A DNA stretch of 64,000 bases, from contig JACVRN010000001.1 in the NCBI GenBank assembly GCA_014534425.1, positions 39,581 to 103,580 of the forward strand, written 5' to 3'. This stretch comes from Pyrinomonadaceae bacterium (GTDB lineage: Bacteria; Acidobacteriota; Blastocatellia; Pyrinomonadales; Pyrinomonadaceae). The notes below the pieces were generated by a model. The model was not told the DNA's origin, did not search any database, and saw only the letters and a program-made list of their open reading frames with translations. The position numbers and the translations under genes are program-made. Numbering within the stretch: the stretch's first letter is position 1; every line of letters starts with the position of its first letter. Shown here one piece after another: positions 35,623 to 45,934 of this stretch.

Positions 35623-35943
35623 CTACTTGGCTCGCACGGAGCCTGCTATCTTCTTGCGCGTAGTCTCGCCGGTCTTGAGCACGGGAATGCCCTGGTCAAT
35701 GTCTGCGTGCGGGCGCGGGATGACGTGCGTTGCCACGACCTTGCCCACGCGGCTGGCGGCGGCGGCTCCAGCGTCTACGGCGCTTCTGACAGCCGCCACG
35801 TCGCCGCGCACAATCGCCGTCACAAGCCCCGCATCAATCCTCTCGTAGCCAACCAGGTGAACGTTGGCGGCCTTGACCATAGCGTCAGCCGCTTCAATCA
35901 TAGCCACCAGCCCCATGCATTCGACCATGCCCAGCGCTTCCAT
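35623..35943 (-). CDS. Bacterial microcompartment shell protein, BMC-H (second)
   Basis: The product is 106 residues from the ATG at 35943. The single BMC domain is complete: [65 protein letters not shown], then ATHVIPRPH, as in EutM/PduA hexamers. A short tail follows. Such proteins tile the facets of the protein shell. It is the last gene of the microcompartment operon, 112 bases downstream of the UPF0210 gene. It is clearly paralogous to the BMC-H at 41096. Confidence 0.95.
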   Translation of the reverse strand: MEALGMVECMGLVAMIEAADAMVKAANVHLVGYERIDAGLVTAIVRGDVAAVRSAVDAGAAAASRVGKVVATHVIPRPHADIDQGIPVLKTGETTRKKIAGSVRAK

Positions 35944-36055
35944 GCCTTCTTTGCCTCGCAAATTTTCAGCTTGATAGTTGTAACGCCCTTCATAGTAGCA
36001 CAGAGTCGCCCGGCCCCGGCAGGAAAATGGCCGCGCGTCTTACAGGGCTTCTAGC

Positions 36056-37423
36056 TCAATTTCGCAGTGAATGAATAGGCGCGGGGATGCGCCCGCCTCT
36101 GCGTATAAAAGCTTCGGACGAAAACGTGTTGACGGGCATGATGGGAGCAGAGCCAAGGAGTCCGCCGAACTCTACCGTCTCGCCCACTTCACGGCCCGGC
36201 ACTGGAATGATACGCACAGCCGTAGTCTTGTGATTCATGACGCCTACGGCCATCTCGTCCGCTATGATGGCGCTAATGGTTTCGGCAGATGTTGAGCCGG
36301 GCACGGCCACCATGTCTATGCCCACGGAACAGACGCTCGTCCAAGCCTCAAGCTTATCCAGAGAGAGAGCGCCCACTCGCGCAGCCTCTATCATGGCAGC
36401 GTCTTCCGAGACGGGAATGAAAGCGCCGCTCATCCCGCCCACCGAGCCGGAAGCCATCGCGCCGCCCTTTTTAACCGCGTCCGTCAGAAGCGCCAGCGCA
36501 GCCGTCGTGCCGTGTGTGCCTGCGCGCTCAAAGCCCATAGCTTCGATTATCTCCGCCACGGAATCGCCGGGCACGGGCGTAGGCGCTAAAGACAGGTCAA
36601 TGATGCCGAAGGGAAGCCCCATGCGGCGCGCGGCCTCTCTGCCCACAAGCTCGCCCGCGCGCGAAAGCTTGAAGGAGAGCTTCTTGATAAGCTCCGCCAG
36701 TTCGTGAAGCGGCAAATCCTTTGGGGCGTGGCGCACAGCATGATTGACCACGCCTGGGCCGGAGACGCCCACGTTAATCACGGCTTCAGGCTCGCCCGTG
36801 CCGTGAAAGGCTCCGGCCATGAAGGGATTGTCTTCGACCGCGTTGGCAAAGCAGACGAACTTGGCGCAGGCCAACCCGCCACGCTCTCTTGTTCGCTCGG
36901 CCATCTCCTTTATCAACCGGCCCACGCGCTGCACGGCATCCATGTTGATGCCAGCGCGAGAGGTTGCGACGTTGACGCTTGAGCAAAGCCTCTCAGTTTT
37001 CGCCAGCGCTTCCGGGATGGAATCCAGAAATTCTCCGCCGCTCTTTGTCCAGCCCTTATGCACGAGCGCCGAATAGCCGCCGACGAAATCAACTCCGACA
37101 CGGCCCGCCGCTTCGTCAATCGCACGCGCGAGCGTCAAGAGACTGCCCTCGCCGCGCGCTCCTTCGACAATCTGCGAGACGGGTGTCAGAGAGATTCGCT
37201 TGTTGGCGATTCGTATTCCTACCTCGTCGCCTATCTCGTTGACGGTCTTGACTAACCGACCGGCGGTGCGCTCTATCTTTTCACGCACGCGCTCCGCCGT
37301 GCGCTCTATGGAATCAGTGGCGCAATCGCGCAAAGAGAGTCCGAGCGTGACGGTGCGTATGTCCAGATGCTCCATCTCCGTCATACGCACGGTCTGCAAG
37401 ATTTCCGCTTGAGTGTATTCCAT
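36056..37423 (-). CDS. UPF0210 (DUF711, PFL-like fold) protein in the BMC operon
   Basis: The product is 455 residues, full length for UPF0210. It begins with the family lead [29 protein letters not shown]. It continues through conserved stretches [51 protein letters not shown] and [21 protein letters not shown]. The family is annotated as having a pyruvate formate-lyase-like fold but has no established reaction. I see no glycyl-radical motif near its C-terminus and no activase nearby. It usually travels with an ACT-domain protein, and one is present three genes upstream. Finding it within a microcompartment operon is unusual. The start at 37423 is four bases after the zinc-ribbon gene. Confidence 0.92.
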   Translation of the reverse strand: MEYTQAEILQTVRMTEMEHLDIRTVTLGLSLRDCATDSIERTAERVREKIERTAGRLVKTVNEIGDEVGIRIANKRISLTPVSQIVEGARGEGSLLTLARAIDEAAGRVGVDFVGGYSALVHKGWTKSGGEFLDSIPEALAKTERLCSSVNVATSRAGINMDAVQRVGRLIKEMAERTRERGGLACAKFVCFANAVEDNPFMAGAFHGTGEPEAVINVGVSGPGVVNHAVRHAPKDLPLHELAELIKKLSFKLSRAGELVGREAARRMGLPFGIIDLSLAPTPVPGDSVAEIIEAMGFERAGTHGTTAALALLTDAVKKGGAMASGSVGGMSGAFIPVSEDAAMIEAARVGALSLDKLEAWTSVCSVGIDMVAVPGSTSAETISAIIADEMAVGVMNHKTTAVRIIPVPGREVGETVEFGGLLGSAPIMPVNTFSSEAFIRRGGRIPAPIHSLRN

Positions 37424-37426
37424 TGC

Positions 37427-37987
37427 CTATCTGAGATAAGTGCCGAGCAGGATGATGACTATGGCTATGATGAAGAGGAAGATTGCGACCAGAATAAAGC
37501 GCAGGTTGGGGTCGTCCTGCGCTTCGCCCCAGACGACGTTTGAAGCCTGCTTGAGCTTTTCCACACGCGGCGCGATTCTCTCTTCGACGGCATCGCGCGC
37601 AGCGCCCACGACTCGCTGCCCTCTCCCGCGCGAGCGAGGTTCCGGCCTTTGCTCCAACGCTTTCCCTGAAGCAATCTGCTCGCGCGCAACTTGGGCCGGA
37701 AGCGAGACCTGTTCGGTTTTCGGCAACGGATTTGAAGTCAACTCGCTGGCCTTCACAGAAGGAGCCGTGATGTTAAGCGGCCTGGTGGAATTTCCGCCAG
37801 CCTTTTTCTCATCACGCCCAGCTTCGGGCTGCGTCGCACTCTCGGTAACTGCCGCAGCCGTGCCTTCCGCGCTGCTGCTACTACTCGCGCCCGCTTTCAT
37901 AGCCCTGCCGCACTGCGGGCAGAAGGCCGACTGCGCGCACACAGCCGCGCCACAATCAGGACAACGACGATCTATTTCAGGCTCCAT
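37427..37987 (-). CDS. Zinc-ribbon protein with C-terminal membrane anchor
   Basis: The product is 186 residues. The N-terminal zinc ribbon has CPDCGAAVC and CPQCGRAM (about 9-29). A Ser/Ala-rich and mixed-charge middle region (about 32-140) looks disordered. A single C-terminal hydrophobic helix (FILVAIFLFIIAIVIILLGTYLR) suggests tail anchoring. It lies within the microcompartment operon between the ACT gene and UPF0210, with only three bases to the latter. A link between the compartment and the membrane is a possible but unproven role. Confidence 0.75.
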   Translation of the reverse strand: MEPEIDRRCPDCGAAVCAQSAFCPQCGRAMKAGASSSSSAEGTAAAVTESATQPEAGRDEKKAGGNSTRPLNITAPSVKASELTSNPLPKTEQVSLPAQVAREQIASGKALEQRPEPRSRGRGQRVVGAARDAVEERIAPRVEKLKQASNVVWGEAQDDPNLRFILVAIFLFIIAIVIILLGTYLR

Positions 37988-38000
37988 AAAAGCAGTAATC

Positions 38001-38058
38001 GGTTTTTAGTTTTCAGTTAAAAGCACATTTGTCTTCCAGGCTGAAAACTGAAAACTGT
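38001..38058. repeat. AGTTTTCAGTT / AACTGAAAACT palindrome
   Basis: The word TTTAGTTTTCAGTT (from 38004) faces CTGAAAACTGAAAACTG (38041-38057), in the gap between the ACT and zinc-ribbon genes. Confidence 0.7.
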
Positions 38059-38060
38059 CT

Positions 38061-38555
38061 TCATATTCTGTGCATGGCGTTGAAGAGGTCTTCGCGTTGG
38101 GCGTAGATGCGTACGCCCAGTCGGTCGCCCTCTTTGCGGAAGCGGTCTTTAAGGGCCGTGGCAGATTCGCGTGCGCGCGACATGTCCGCGATGATGACCA
38201 TGGCGAACTTGCCCTGCACGACCGTTTGATTAATGTCTATGATGCTGCAATCGGCTTCGGCCAGCACTTGCGAGACGCCTGCGACTATGCCCGGATGGTC
38301 AAGCCCGAAGACGGAGACTATCAATCGCTGCTCGCTCCCCTGCTCTCGCGCCTCACGCTCTCGCGCGGTGGATGATGACGAAGATGATGCCGGGTACCTC
38401 TCCTGCGCCGCGCTTCCTTGCCCGTTTTCCACCACAGGCTCTATCGCACGATAAATGTCCGTCACCAACTGCTCTACCACGCGCTCGTCCGCGCCCGTCC
38501 CCAAACGACCGTAAACCGCCCGCGTGATTCTATAAATCAACTCTTCGTTAGCCAT
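38061..38555 (-). CDS. ACT-domain protein with encapsulation-peptide-like N-terminus
   Basis: The product is 164 residues. The C-terminal ~90 residues form an ACT domain (RLIVSVFGLDHPGIVAGVSQVLAEADCSIIDINQTVV), of the type that pairs with UPF0210 in many bacteria (UPF0237-like). Unlike those short proteins (about 90 residues), this one carries an extra ~75 residues: an amphipathic segment EELIYRITRAVYGRLG (about 4-18), a second helix to about 40, and a low-complexity linker with six serines in a row. Helix plus linker plus cargo domain is the usual layout of microcompartment encapsulation peptides, which fits the operon context. Direct proof is lacking. Confidence 0.85.
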   Translation of the reverse strand: MANEELIYRITRAVYGRLGTGADERVVEQLVTDIYRAIEPVVENGQGSAAQERYPASSSSSSTAREREAREQGSEQRLIVSVFGLDHPGIVAGVSQVLAEADCSIIDINQTVVQGKFAMVIIADMSRARESATALKDRFRKEGDRLGVRIYAQREDLFNAMHRI

Positions 38556-38561
38556 TTAAAA

Positions 38562-38626
38562 AGTACTGAGTGACGAGTGCTGAGTACTGAGTAAAAGCAT
38601 TTCTTTATCTCAGTACTCATCACTAT
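38562..38626. repeat. AGTACTGAGT palindrome
   Basis: AGTACTGAGTGACGAGTGC and GAGTACTGAGTAAAA face CTCAGTACTCATCACT in the gap between the BMC-P and ACT genes. The word differs from those of neighbouring palindromes. Confidence 0.75.
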
Positions 38627-38958
38627 TATCTCCCGTTTTCTCGTGCGTGTAGCTCGCGCGCAGATTCGCGCAGGTCTTCAGAGAGCGTGTCCTGTTGTAT
38701 GTCCATGCGGTCAACTATGCCTACGACCGCCGCTTCGATTGCCATCTCCTGATTGCCTATGGCCGAGCGCGCGGCCTTGCCGTAGGCGACCATGACCGTT
38801 TCGCCTATGCCCGCGCCCAGCCGGTCTGCGACGACGACTATATTCTTCGTAGGCTCTTTGTCTAAATCAAAAGGATGCACAATCAAAAAACGGACGCCCT
38901 CCAAATCAGGCGTCTTCTTCGTTGACCAGACTGTGCCGACCACTTTTCCTAAGAACAT
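38626..38958 (-). CDS. Bacterial microcompartment vertex protein, BMC-P (EutN/CcmL)
   Basis: The product is 110 residues. The EutN/CcmL family start MFLGKVVGTVWSTKKTPDLEGVRFLIVHP and the core VVVADRLGAGIGETVMVAYGKAAR ... IEAAVVGIVDRMD are clear. These proteins form pentamers that cap the twelve shell vertices. A short charged tail follows. One BMC-P together with two BMC-H proteins is enough in principle to build a closed shell. Confidence 0.95.
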   Translation of the reverse strand: MFLGKVVGTVWSTKKTPDLEGVRFLIVHPFDLDKEPTKNIVVVADRLGAGIGETVMVAYGKAARSAIGNQEMAIEAAVVGIVDRMDIQQDTLSEDLRESARELHARENGR

Positions 38959-38963
38959 ACTTT

Positions 38964-39033
38964 AGCTTTCAGCAATCAGCAGTCAGCAGTCAGCCAGCAA
39001 GGCCAAAGCTGATTGCTGACTGCTGATTGCTGG
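38964..39033. repeat. TCAGCAATCAGC palindrome between BMC-P and aldehyde dehydrogenase genes
   Basis: AGCTTTCAGCAATCAGCAGT and CAGCAGTCAGCCAGC (38964-38998) face GCTGATTGCTGACTGCTGATTGCTGGC (from 39008). The words match those in the secretion operon. Confidence 0.8.
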
Positions 39034-39039
39034 CCGCTT

Positions 39040-40977
39040 CTAAACTTTCGCAAAGACCTCTGCCGGTTCGCCCATGTCGCGCGCCGAGGGCGTGATGATG
39101 GTGCGTGTGTTGACGTAAATCTTCTCGCCCTTCTGTATGGCGCGGCGCACATCGTCTTCGCTGACGAAATCCACTGCCTTTCGACTGTTGCCGTTCGCGC
39201 TCTGAGTCGCAGGCGCATTAGCTGTCGGGGCGCTCGCTGGCGTAGCAGGCTGCGCGGGCGGAGGCGTTGGCGATGGTGCCGCAGCAGGTTGAGCTTCGCT
39301 TCTCGCACCGTTGCCTCCGTTAGAAGCCACGGCTGTCGGAGCCGCTTCGGCGTGCGGAGCCGCATCGGGCGCGGCGTACTTGCCCACGCCGCTTACATCC
39401 GTCATGGACTGGTAAGGCGCTGGCGATTCCGTTGCATGAAGCGTCGCATGTCCGCCGGTCGCGCTTGTACCCGAAGCGCCGCGTCCGGCCAGGAAGCGGT
39501 CAACAATAGCAGCAATCTCTTCACGGCCTATGCTCTTGCCAGAAGGCGCTGAGGCTTGGGCCAGAGCGGGACTCGCAGCCGCTTGCGCGCCCGCAGGCTT
39601 CTGCGCTGACGTGGCCGGACGCGCGCTCTTCACGGGCCGCGTCTCAAACGCCACGCGCTTGATGTCCATCAGGTGCAAAGGCGAGACGTTGTCGGAAGTC
39701 ACGTTGCCGCCCCAGGAGCCGCAGCCCAAGGTCATGGAAGGCGGAAGCGCTGTCGAGAAACCGATTGCTCCGTGCGTCGTGGGCGTGTTGACGGTGATGC
39801 GAGACGCGGGCATCTCCGCGCCGTAGCGCACTGCTGCATCCCTGGACTGCGTGTGAATGCCTGCGGTGTGACCCATGCCGCCGTAAGATAAGATTTCAAA
39901 GCAGCGAGCAGCGCCACGGTCTACGCCGTCCTCTACATAGAAAGCAAGTATGGGCGAGAGCTTTTCCATAGAGAGCGGGAAGTCACGGCCTACGCCGCCA
40001 ACGTCTGCCATCAGGCAGCGCGTGCCAGCAGGAACATTCAGCCCCGCGAGCTTTGCTATAACCTCAACAGACCTTCCAACAATTCCAGGGTTCAAAGAGC
40101 GCTGAGGCGTGGCGACTACTTTCGCCAACTGCTCAGCCTCGGCTGTGCTTAAGAAATGAGCGCCCTGCGCTCGGAACTGCTCGCGCACAGCTTTTTCAAT
40201 CGGAGCATCGCAGACCACTGCCTGCTCAGAAGCGCAGATTGTTCCGTTGTCGAAAGTCTTGCCCGTAAGAATGTCCTGCACGGCCTTAGCCACGTTCGCG
40301 GTTCTCTCCACGAAGACGGGAACGTTGCCAGGGCCTACGCCGAACGCGGGCTTCCCCGAAGAATAAGCGGCGCGCACCAGACCTATGCCGCCGGTTGCGA
40401 GGATGACTGCCGTCTGCTTGTGCTTCATCAAAGCTTCCGTGCCTTCAATCGTGGCGGTCGTCATGCAGCCTATGGCATCTGCGGGCAGCCCCTCTTTGAT
40501 GGCAGCCTCTCTTACCACCTTGACCGTTTCGTTGATGCAGCGCGCGGCGGAAGGGTGCGGGCTGAGAACAATCGCGTTGCGAGACTTGATGGCAATCAGG
40601 CACTTGAAGATGGCCGTTGATGTAGGGTTGGTGGAAGGAATGATGCCTGCGACAACTCCACGCGGAGATGCAATCTCCACGACATCCTTAGACTCGGAGA
40701 CGACGCCGACCGTTCGCAGGCCCTTGAAGTAGTTCCACACGTCTTCCGCCGCGAAGCGGTTCTTCGTCTCTTTATCGGCGGGGATGCCGTAGCCTGTCTC
40801 TTCTACGGCCATAGCCCCGAGCCGCGCCGCCTCTTTGAGCGCAGCGCGTGCCATAGCCTCGCAGATGCGGTCAATCTTCGCCTGGTCGAACCGCGCCAAC
40901 TCGACCTGAGCGCGATGCGCCGCCTCTACCAGATCGCGCGCCTGCTGTACCGACACCAGGTCTTTGTCAACAGACAT
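39040..40977 (-). CDS. CoA-acylating aldehyde dehydrogenase with internal encapsulation peptide (EutE/PduP type)
   Basis: The product is 645 residues, over 150 longer than EutE or PduP. Residues 1-450 are a complete acylating aldehyde dehydrogenase ([32 protein letters not shown]; catalytic Cys 248 in [10 protein letters not shown]), which turns aldehyde, NAD+ and CoA into acyl-CoA. After an Ala/Pro linker, residues 484-498 form an amphipathic helix ([14 protein letters not shown]), a typical encapsulation peptide. A second Ala/Pro-rich linker leads to a C-terminal module at 599-645 with [17 protein letters not shown] and [14 protein letters not shown], a motif seen in other microcompartment enzymes. 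It is the only catabolic enzyme of the operon. With ethanolamine ammonia-lyase as partner, acetaldehyde would be its substrate; other aldehydes cannot be excluded. Confidence 0.92.
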   Translation of the reverse strand: MSVDKDLVSVQQARDLVEAAHRAQVELARFDQAKIDRICEAMARAALKEAARLGAMAVEETGYGIPADKETKNRFAAEDVWNYFKGLRTVGVVSESKDVVEIASPRGVVAGIIPSTNPTSTAIFKCLIAIKSRNAIVLSPHPSAARCINETVKVVREAAIKEGLPADAIGCMTTATIEGTEALMKHKQTAVILATGGIGLVRAAYSSGKPAFGVGPGNVPVFVERTANVAKAVQDILTGKTFDNGTICASEQAVVCDAPIEKAVREQFRAQGAHFLSTAEAEQLAKVVATPQRSLNPGIVGRSVEVIAKLAGLNVPAGTRCLMADVGGVGRDFPLSMEKLSPILAFYVEDGVDRGAARCFEILSYGGMGHTAGIHTQSRDAAVRYGAEMPASRITVNTPTTHGAIGFSTALPPSMTLGCGSWGGNVTSDNVSPLHLMDIKRVAFETRPVKSARPATSAQKPAGAQAAASPALAQASAPSGKSIGREEIAAIVDRFLAGRGASGTSATGGHATLHATESPAPYQSMTDVSGVGKYAAPDAAPHAEAAPTAVASNGGNGARSEAQPAAAPSPTPPPAQPATPASAPTANAPATQSANGNSRKAVDFVSEDDVRRAIQKGEKIYVNTRTIITPSARDMGEPAEVFAKV

Positions 40978-40991
40978 AATGCACCTCCGGC

Positions 40992-41098
40992 GATTTTGGA
41001 TTTTAGATTTTGGATTTGCGATTGGAGTGGCAATATAGTTTGAATAGCTTCAAATCCGTTTCGCTAATCCAAAATCTAAAATCTAAAATCCAAAATCA
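40992..41098. repeat. GATTTTGGATTTTAGATT palindrome
   Basis: GATTTTGGATTTTAGATTTT (from 40992) faces AATCCAAAATCTAAAATC and TAAAATCCAAAATC (41067-41098). The stop codon of the BMC-H gene is formed by its last three bases. It separates BMC-H and aldehyde dehydrogenase genes. Confidence 0.85.
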
Positions 41099-41503
41099 CT
41101 TCGCTCTTTCCTTGTTGTTCTCGCGCGTGCCGGAAAGCGAGCGGCCTGAGCCTCCGGCGTCGCCTTCGCCCAGTTGGCCCGCGCTTCCGCCGCCGATGGC
41201 GCGCTCGTCCGGGCTGTGGCCCGTGCGACCGTTTGTGGGCAGCACGCGCTCTACTTCGCCGTGCGGTCTGGGGATGACGTGTACGCTGATTAGCTCGCCC
41301 ACGCGGCGCGCGGCGGCAGCGCCCGCGTCCGTAGCGGCCTTGACCGCGCCCACGTCGCCGCGCACAAAGATTGTGACGTAGCCCGCGCCTATATACTCTT
41401 TGCCTAAAAGTTGAACGTTGGCGGCTTTGACCATCGCGTCTGCGGCTTCGACTGCGCCGACAAAGCCTTTGGTCTCCACCATTCCGAGTGCTTCGAGAGG
41501 CAT
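41096..41503 (-). CDS. Bacterial microcompartment shell protein, BMC-H (first)
   Basis: The product is 135 residues. It has one BMC domain ([57 protein letters not shown], then [16 protein letters not shown]). It continues into a Gly/Ser/Arg-rich tail of about 40 residues that the second BMC-H lacks. It forms hexameric shell tiles. As the first gene of the minus-strand operon, with GAGG upstream, it is divergent from the rodZ-like gene. Confidence 0.95.
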   Translation of the reverse strand: MPLEALGMVETKGFVGAVEAADAMVKAANVQLLGKEYIGAGYVTIFVRGDVGAVKAATDAGAAAARRVGELISVHVIPRPHGEVERVLPTNGRTGHSPDERAIGGGSAGQLGEGDAGGSGRSLSGTRENNKERAK

Positions 41504-41629
41504 TCTGGTATCCTCGCTTCTTCAGTTGTAGAAATTAAAAGGAACGGTTCATTGCTTTTGATTGCATCAACGTATCACCGCGCGCCGAAAGTTTCAAGAC
41601 CGCGCGCGAGAGGTTGCCGACACAAAAGT

Positions 41630-41659
41630 TTGACAATGTTTAGCCGCGCACGCTATAGT
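41630..41659 (+). promoter_or_regulatory. Promoter of the rodZ-like gene
   Basis: TTGACA (41630-41635), an 18-base spacer and TATAGT (41654-41659). The leader of about 155 bases can pair GGCCTGC (41678-41684) with GCAGGCC (41758-41764). The divergent microcompartment operon must start its transcript in the same gap (41504-41820), but no clear minus-strand promoter was found. Confidence 0.65.
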
Positions 41660-41820
41660 GCGCCCAAATGGTACTTTGGCCTGCCTCAGTAAGGGCGCTT
41701 GCGGACTCGAAATTAAAGAGCTCTTCGGAATAGAAACTTGTGAATGTTCTTTAAAGAGCAGGCCAGAGAGGTTTACCTTTTGCCCACAAACATCTCCCGA
41801 AGGGCGGACGCAGATTGGTG

Positions 41821-44255
<2,435 letters not shown>

Positions 44256-44270
44256 CGGGAAGCTCTGAAG

Positions 44271-44855
44271 CTAATGGCCCGTCTGCCAGGCTTTGATTGA
44301 GTCCAGAGGATAAAGCAGCATCAGTATATTGAGGAGCAGGCTGTCTCTGATAAGTACGAGCAGGACGGCTTCCGTCAGGAAGAAGAGCAAGAGCGAGCGA
44401 CGAAAGCCCAGGCGTTCGGCCAACAGGAAGCCTGCGGCGCAGAAGAGAATGTCGCCGAGCGAGTTGACGACCGTGTCGCCCTGATAGCCAAGCGCTGCCG
44501 TGGCCGCGCGGTATCGCTCTATCACGAAGCTTGAGTTCTCAATCAATTCCCACACGGCTTCGGCAGAGATTGCCAGAGAGAAGCGCCAACTGAGCGGCCA
44601 CTTCGGAGCAACCAGCCAGAGCAGCCAGCAGAACATAAAGCCGTGCAGGACGTGCGTGAAGCTGTACGGGTCTGAGAAGTGTTGAGAGTTGTCCGCGCTC
44701 CAGGCATTGCCCGTCCAGATGAGCAGGTAGCCGCAGGAGCAGAGCCAAAGCCGACCCTCCGCGTGCAGCAACAGAGCAGTTGCGGCTAAGACCGCGAGCA
44801 GGATGAGGACGGGCCACACCATCTTGCGCGCCCTTTGCTGAAATTCTAGCTGCAT
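44271..44855 (-). CDS. DUF2585-family membrane protein
   Basis: The product is 194 residues from the ATG at 44855, which overlaps the preceding gene's stop (TGATG). It has about five membrane helices. The region NAWSADNSQHFSDPYSFTHVLHGFMFCWLLWLVAP, with its conserved His and Asp, and LAISAEAVWELIENSSFVIERYRAATAALGYQGDTVVNSLGDIL are the hallmark of UPF0314/DUF2585. The function is not known. Translational coupling to the MBL hydrolase suggests a shared task. Confidence 0.85.
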   Translation of the reverse strand: MQLEFQQRARKMVWPVLILLAVLAATALLLHAEGRLWLCSCGYLLIWTGNAWSADNSQHFSDPYSFTHVLHGFMFCWLLWLVAPKWPLSWRFSLAISAEAVWELIENSSFVIERYRAATAALGYQGDTVVNSLGDILFCAAGFLLAERLGFRRSLLLFFLTEAVLLVLIRDSLLLNILMLLYPLDSIKAWQTGH

Positions 44856-45814
44856 CAGTGGCCGTGATAGATGTAAGAGCCTGACGACAGGCGATGATAG
44901 TGGTTCCTTGTTCCCTGCCCTCCCTGTGGCGAAAAGCTCCTGTAGATGGTCTCTATCCACTGGTCTGTTTTGATGAAGCCTGTGCCCCAAGCTTTCCACT
45001 CTTCGGGCAGCCCTTCCTTTTTTAGCTGCTCCAAACTCTTCCTCGCGGCCATGCCCTTACGCACGACGGCAGTAGTCTCATTCAGCATGCGATGATAAAG
45101 GCGCAGGTCTTCTATAGTGGACAGAGGGCCGTGGCCTGGAATTATCTTTGCTCCTGCGGGAAGCTTCTGAATTATCTCTGCTATATTTTTCGTTAAGCCT
45201 TCGACGCTGCCGCCGCTCTCCAAATCAACGAAGGGAAATCTTCCGGCGAAGAAATCATCGCCGAGGTGCGCTACGTTAGAGCCTGTGAAGAAGATGACTG
45301 AGTCGCCGTCCGTGTGCCCGTGTGGGTAGTGAATGACGCGCACCTCTTCGCCGTTGAAGAAGAAGGTCATGGAAGCATTGTAGGTGATGAGCGGCAGAGC
45401 GGCTTCGGGCGCGGGCTTGATCATCTCGCCCAGAAGCATCTGTCCTGCCGCTAGCCGCCTTCGCACGTTCTCCTGCGCGACGATTGTAGCTTCCTGGCCG
45501 AAGGCTTGATTGCCGCCCGTGTGGTCTCCGTGCCAGTGCGTGTTGAGCACGTACTTTAATTTTCCGTCGCCGAGCTTACGCAACTCCGCGCGAATCTTAT
45601 CCGCGAGCGGCAGGAACTGGTCGTCAACCATCAGCGCGCCGTCACGGCCCACGGAGACGGCTATGTTGCCGCCAGCGCCTTCGAGCATGTGTATGTTTCC
45701 ACTGACGAGCGTGCGTTTAATCTCGACCTTGGAGAAATCCTGTGCGTAGCGCGCCGAAGACGCGACGGAAAGACAGACCATCAGGGCTGCCCAGAAGAGG
45801 GCCAAACGTTTCAT
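44855..45814 (-). CDS. Exported metallo-beta-lactamase-fold hydrolase
   Basis: The product is about 320 residues starting at MKRLALFW (45814). A signal peptide precedes the MBL fold. The metal motif THWHGDHTGG is at about residue 95, with further ligands in VIHYPHGHTDGDSVIFF and IIPGHGPL. This layout is shared by many periplasmic MBL hydrolases related to QuinoproteinRelay/SoxH-type proteins and class B enzymes; substrate specificity cannot be read off. A resistance role should not be assumed. Its stop overlaps the start of the DUF2585 gene. Confidence 0.88.
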   Translation of the reverse strand: MKRLALFWAALMVCLSVASSARYAQDFSKVEIKRTLVSGNIHMLEGAGGNIAVSVGRDGALMVDDQFLPLADKIRAELRKLGDGKLKYVLNTHWHGDHTGGNQAFGQEATIVAQENVRRRLAAGQMLLGEMIKPAPEAALPLITYNASMTFFFNGEEVRVIHYPHGHTDGDSVIFFTGSNVAHLGDDFFAGRFPFVDLESGGSVEGLTKNIAEIIQKLPAGAKIIPGHGPLSTIEDLRLYHRMLNETTAVVRKGMAARKSLEQLKKEGLPEEWKAWGTGFIKTDQWIETIYRSFSPQGGQGTRNHYHRLSSGSYIYHGH

Positions 45815-45934
45815 TAAAATCGCCTCCAGTTTTCGGGTCACGTTAAATGTTTTCGACGGCCCGCGTCAATAAGTTTTTGCTTCGCCGCTTTCAAATCGCG
45901 CGGCGCATGTCGTATGCTCTGTGGCCTTGACGTT

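Noticed and set aside
36056..37423. UPF0210 protein as a true glycyl-radical enzyme
   Set aside because: No RVxGY-type glycyl-radical loop near the C-terminus, no catalytic CC/GCVE pattern, and no activase gene nearby. Only the fold family is shared.
23451..41098. CRISPR array formed by the repeated words between genes
   Set aside because: Repeats are inverted, short and of varying word; there are no regularly spaced direct repeats with unique spacers and no cas genes.
44855..45814. Beta-lactamase resistance gene
   Set aside because: Only the general MBL fold is visible. The family contains many hydrolases of other function and no resistance context is present.
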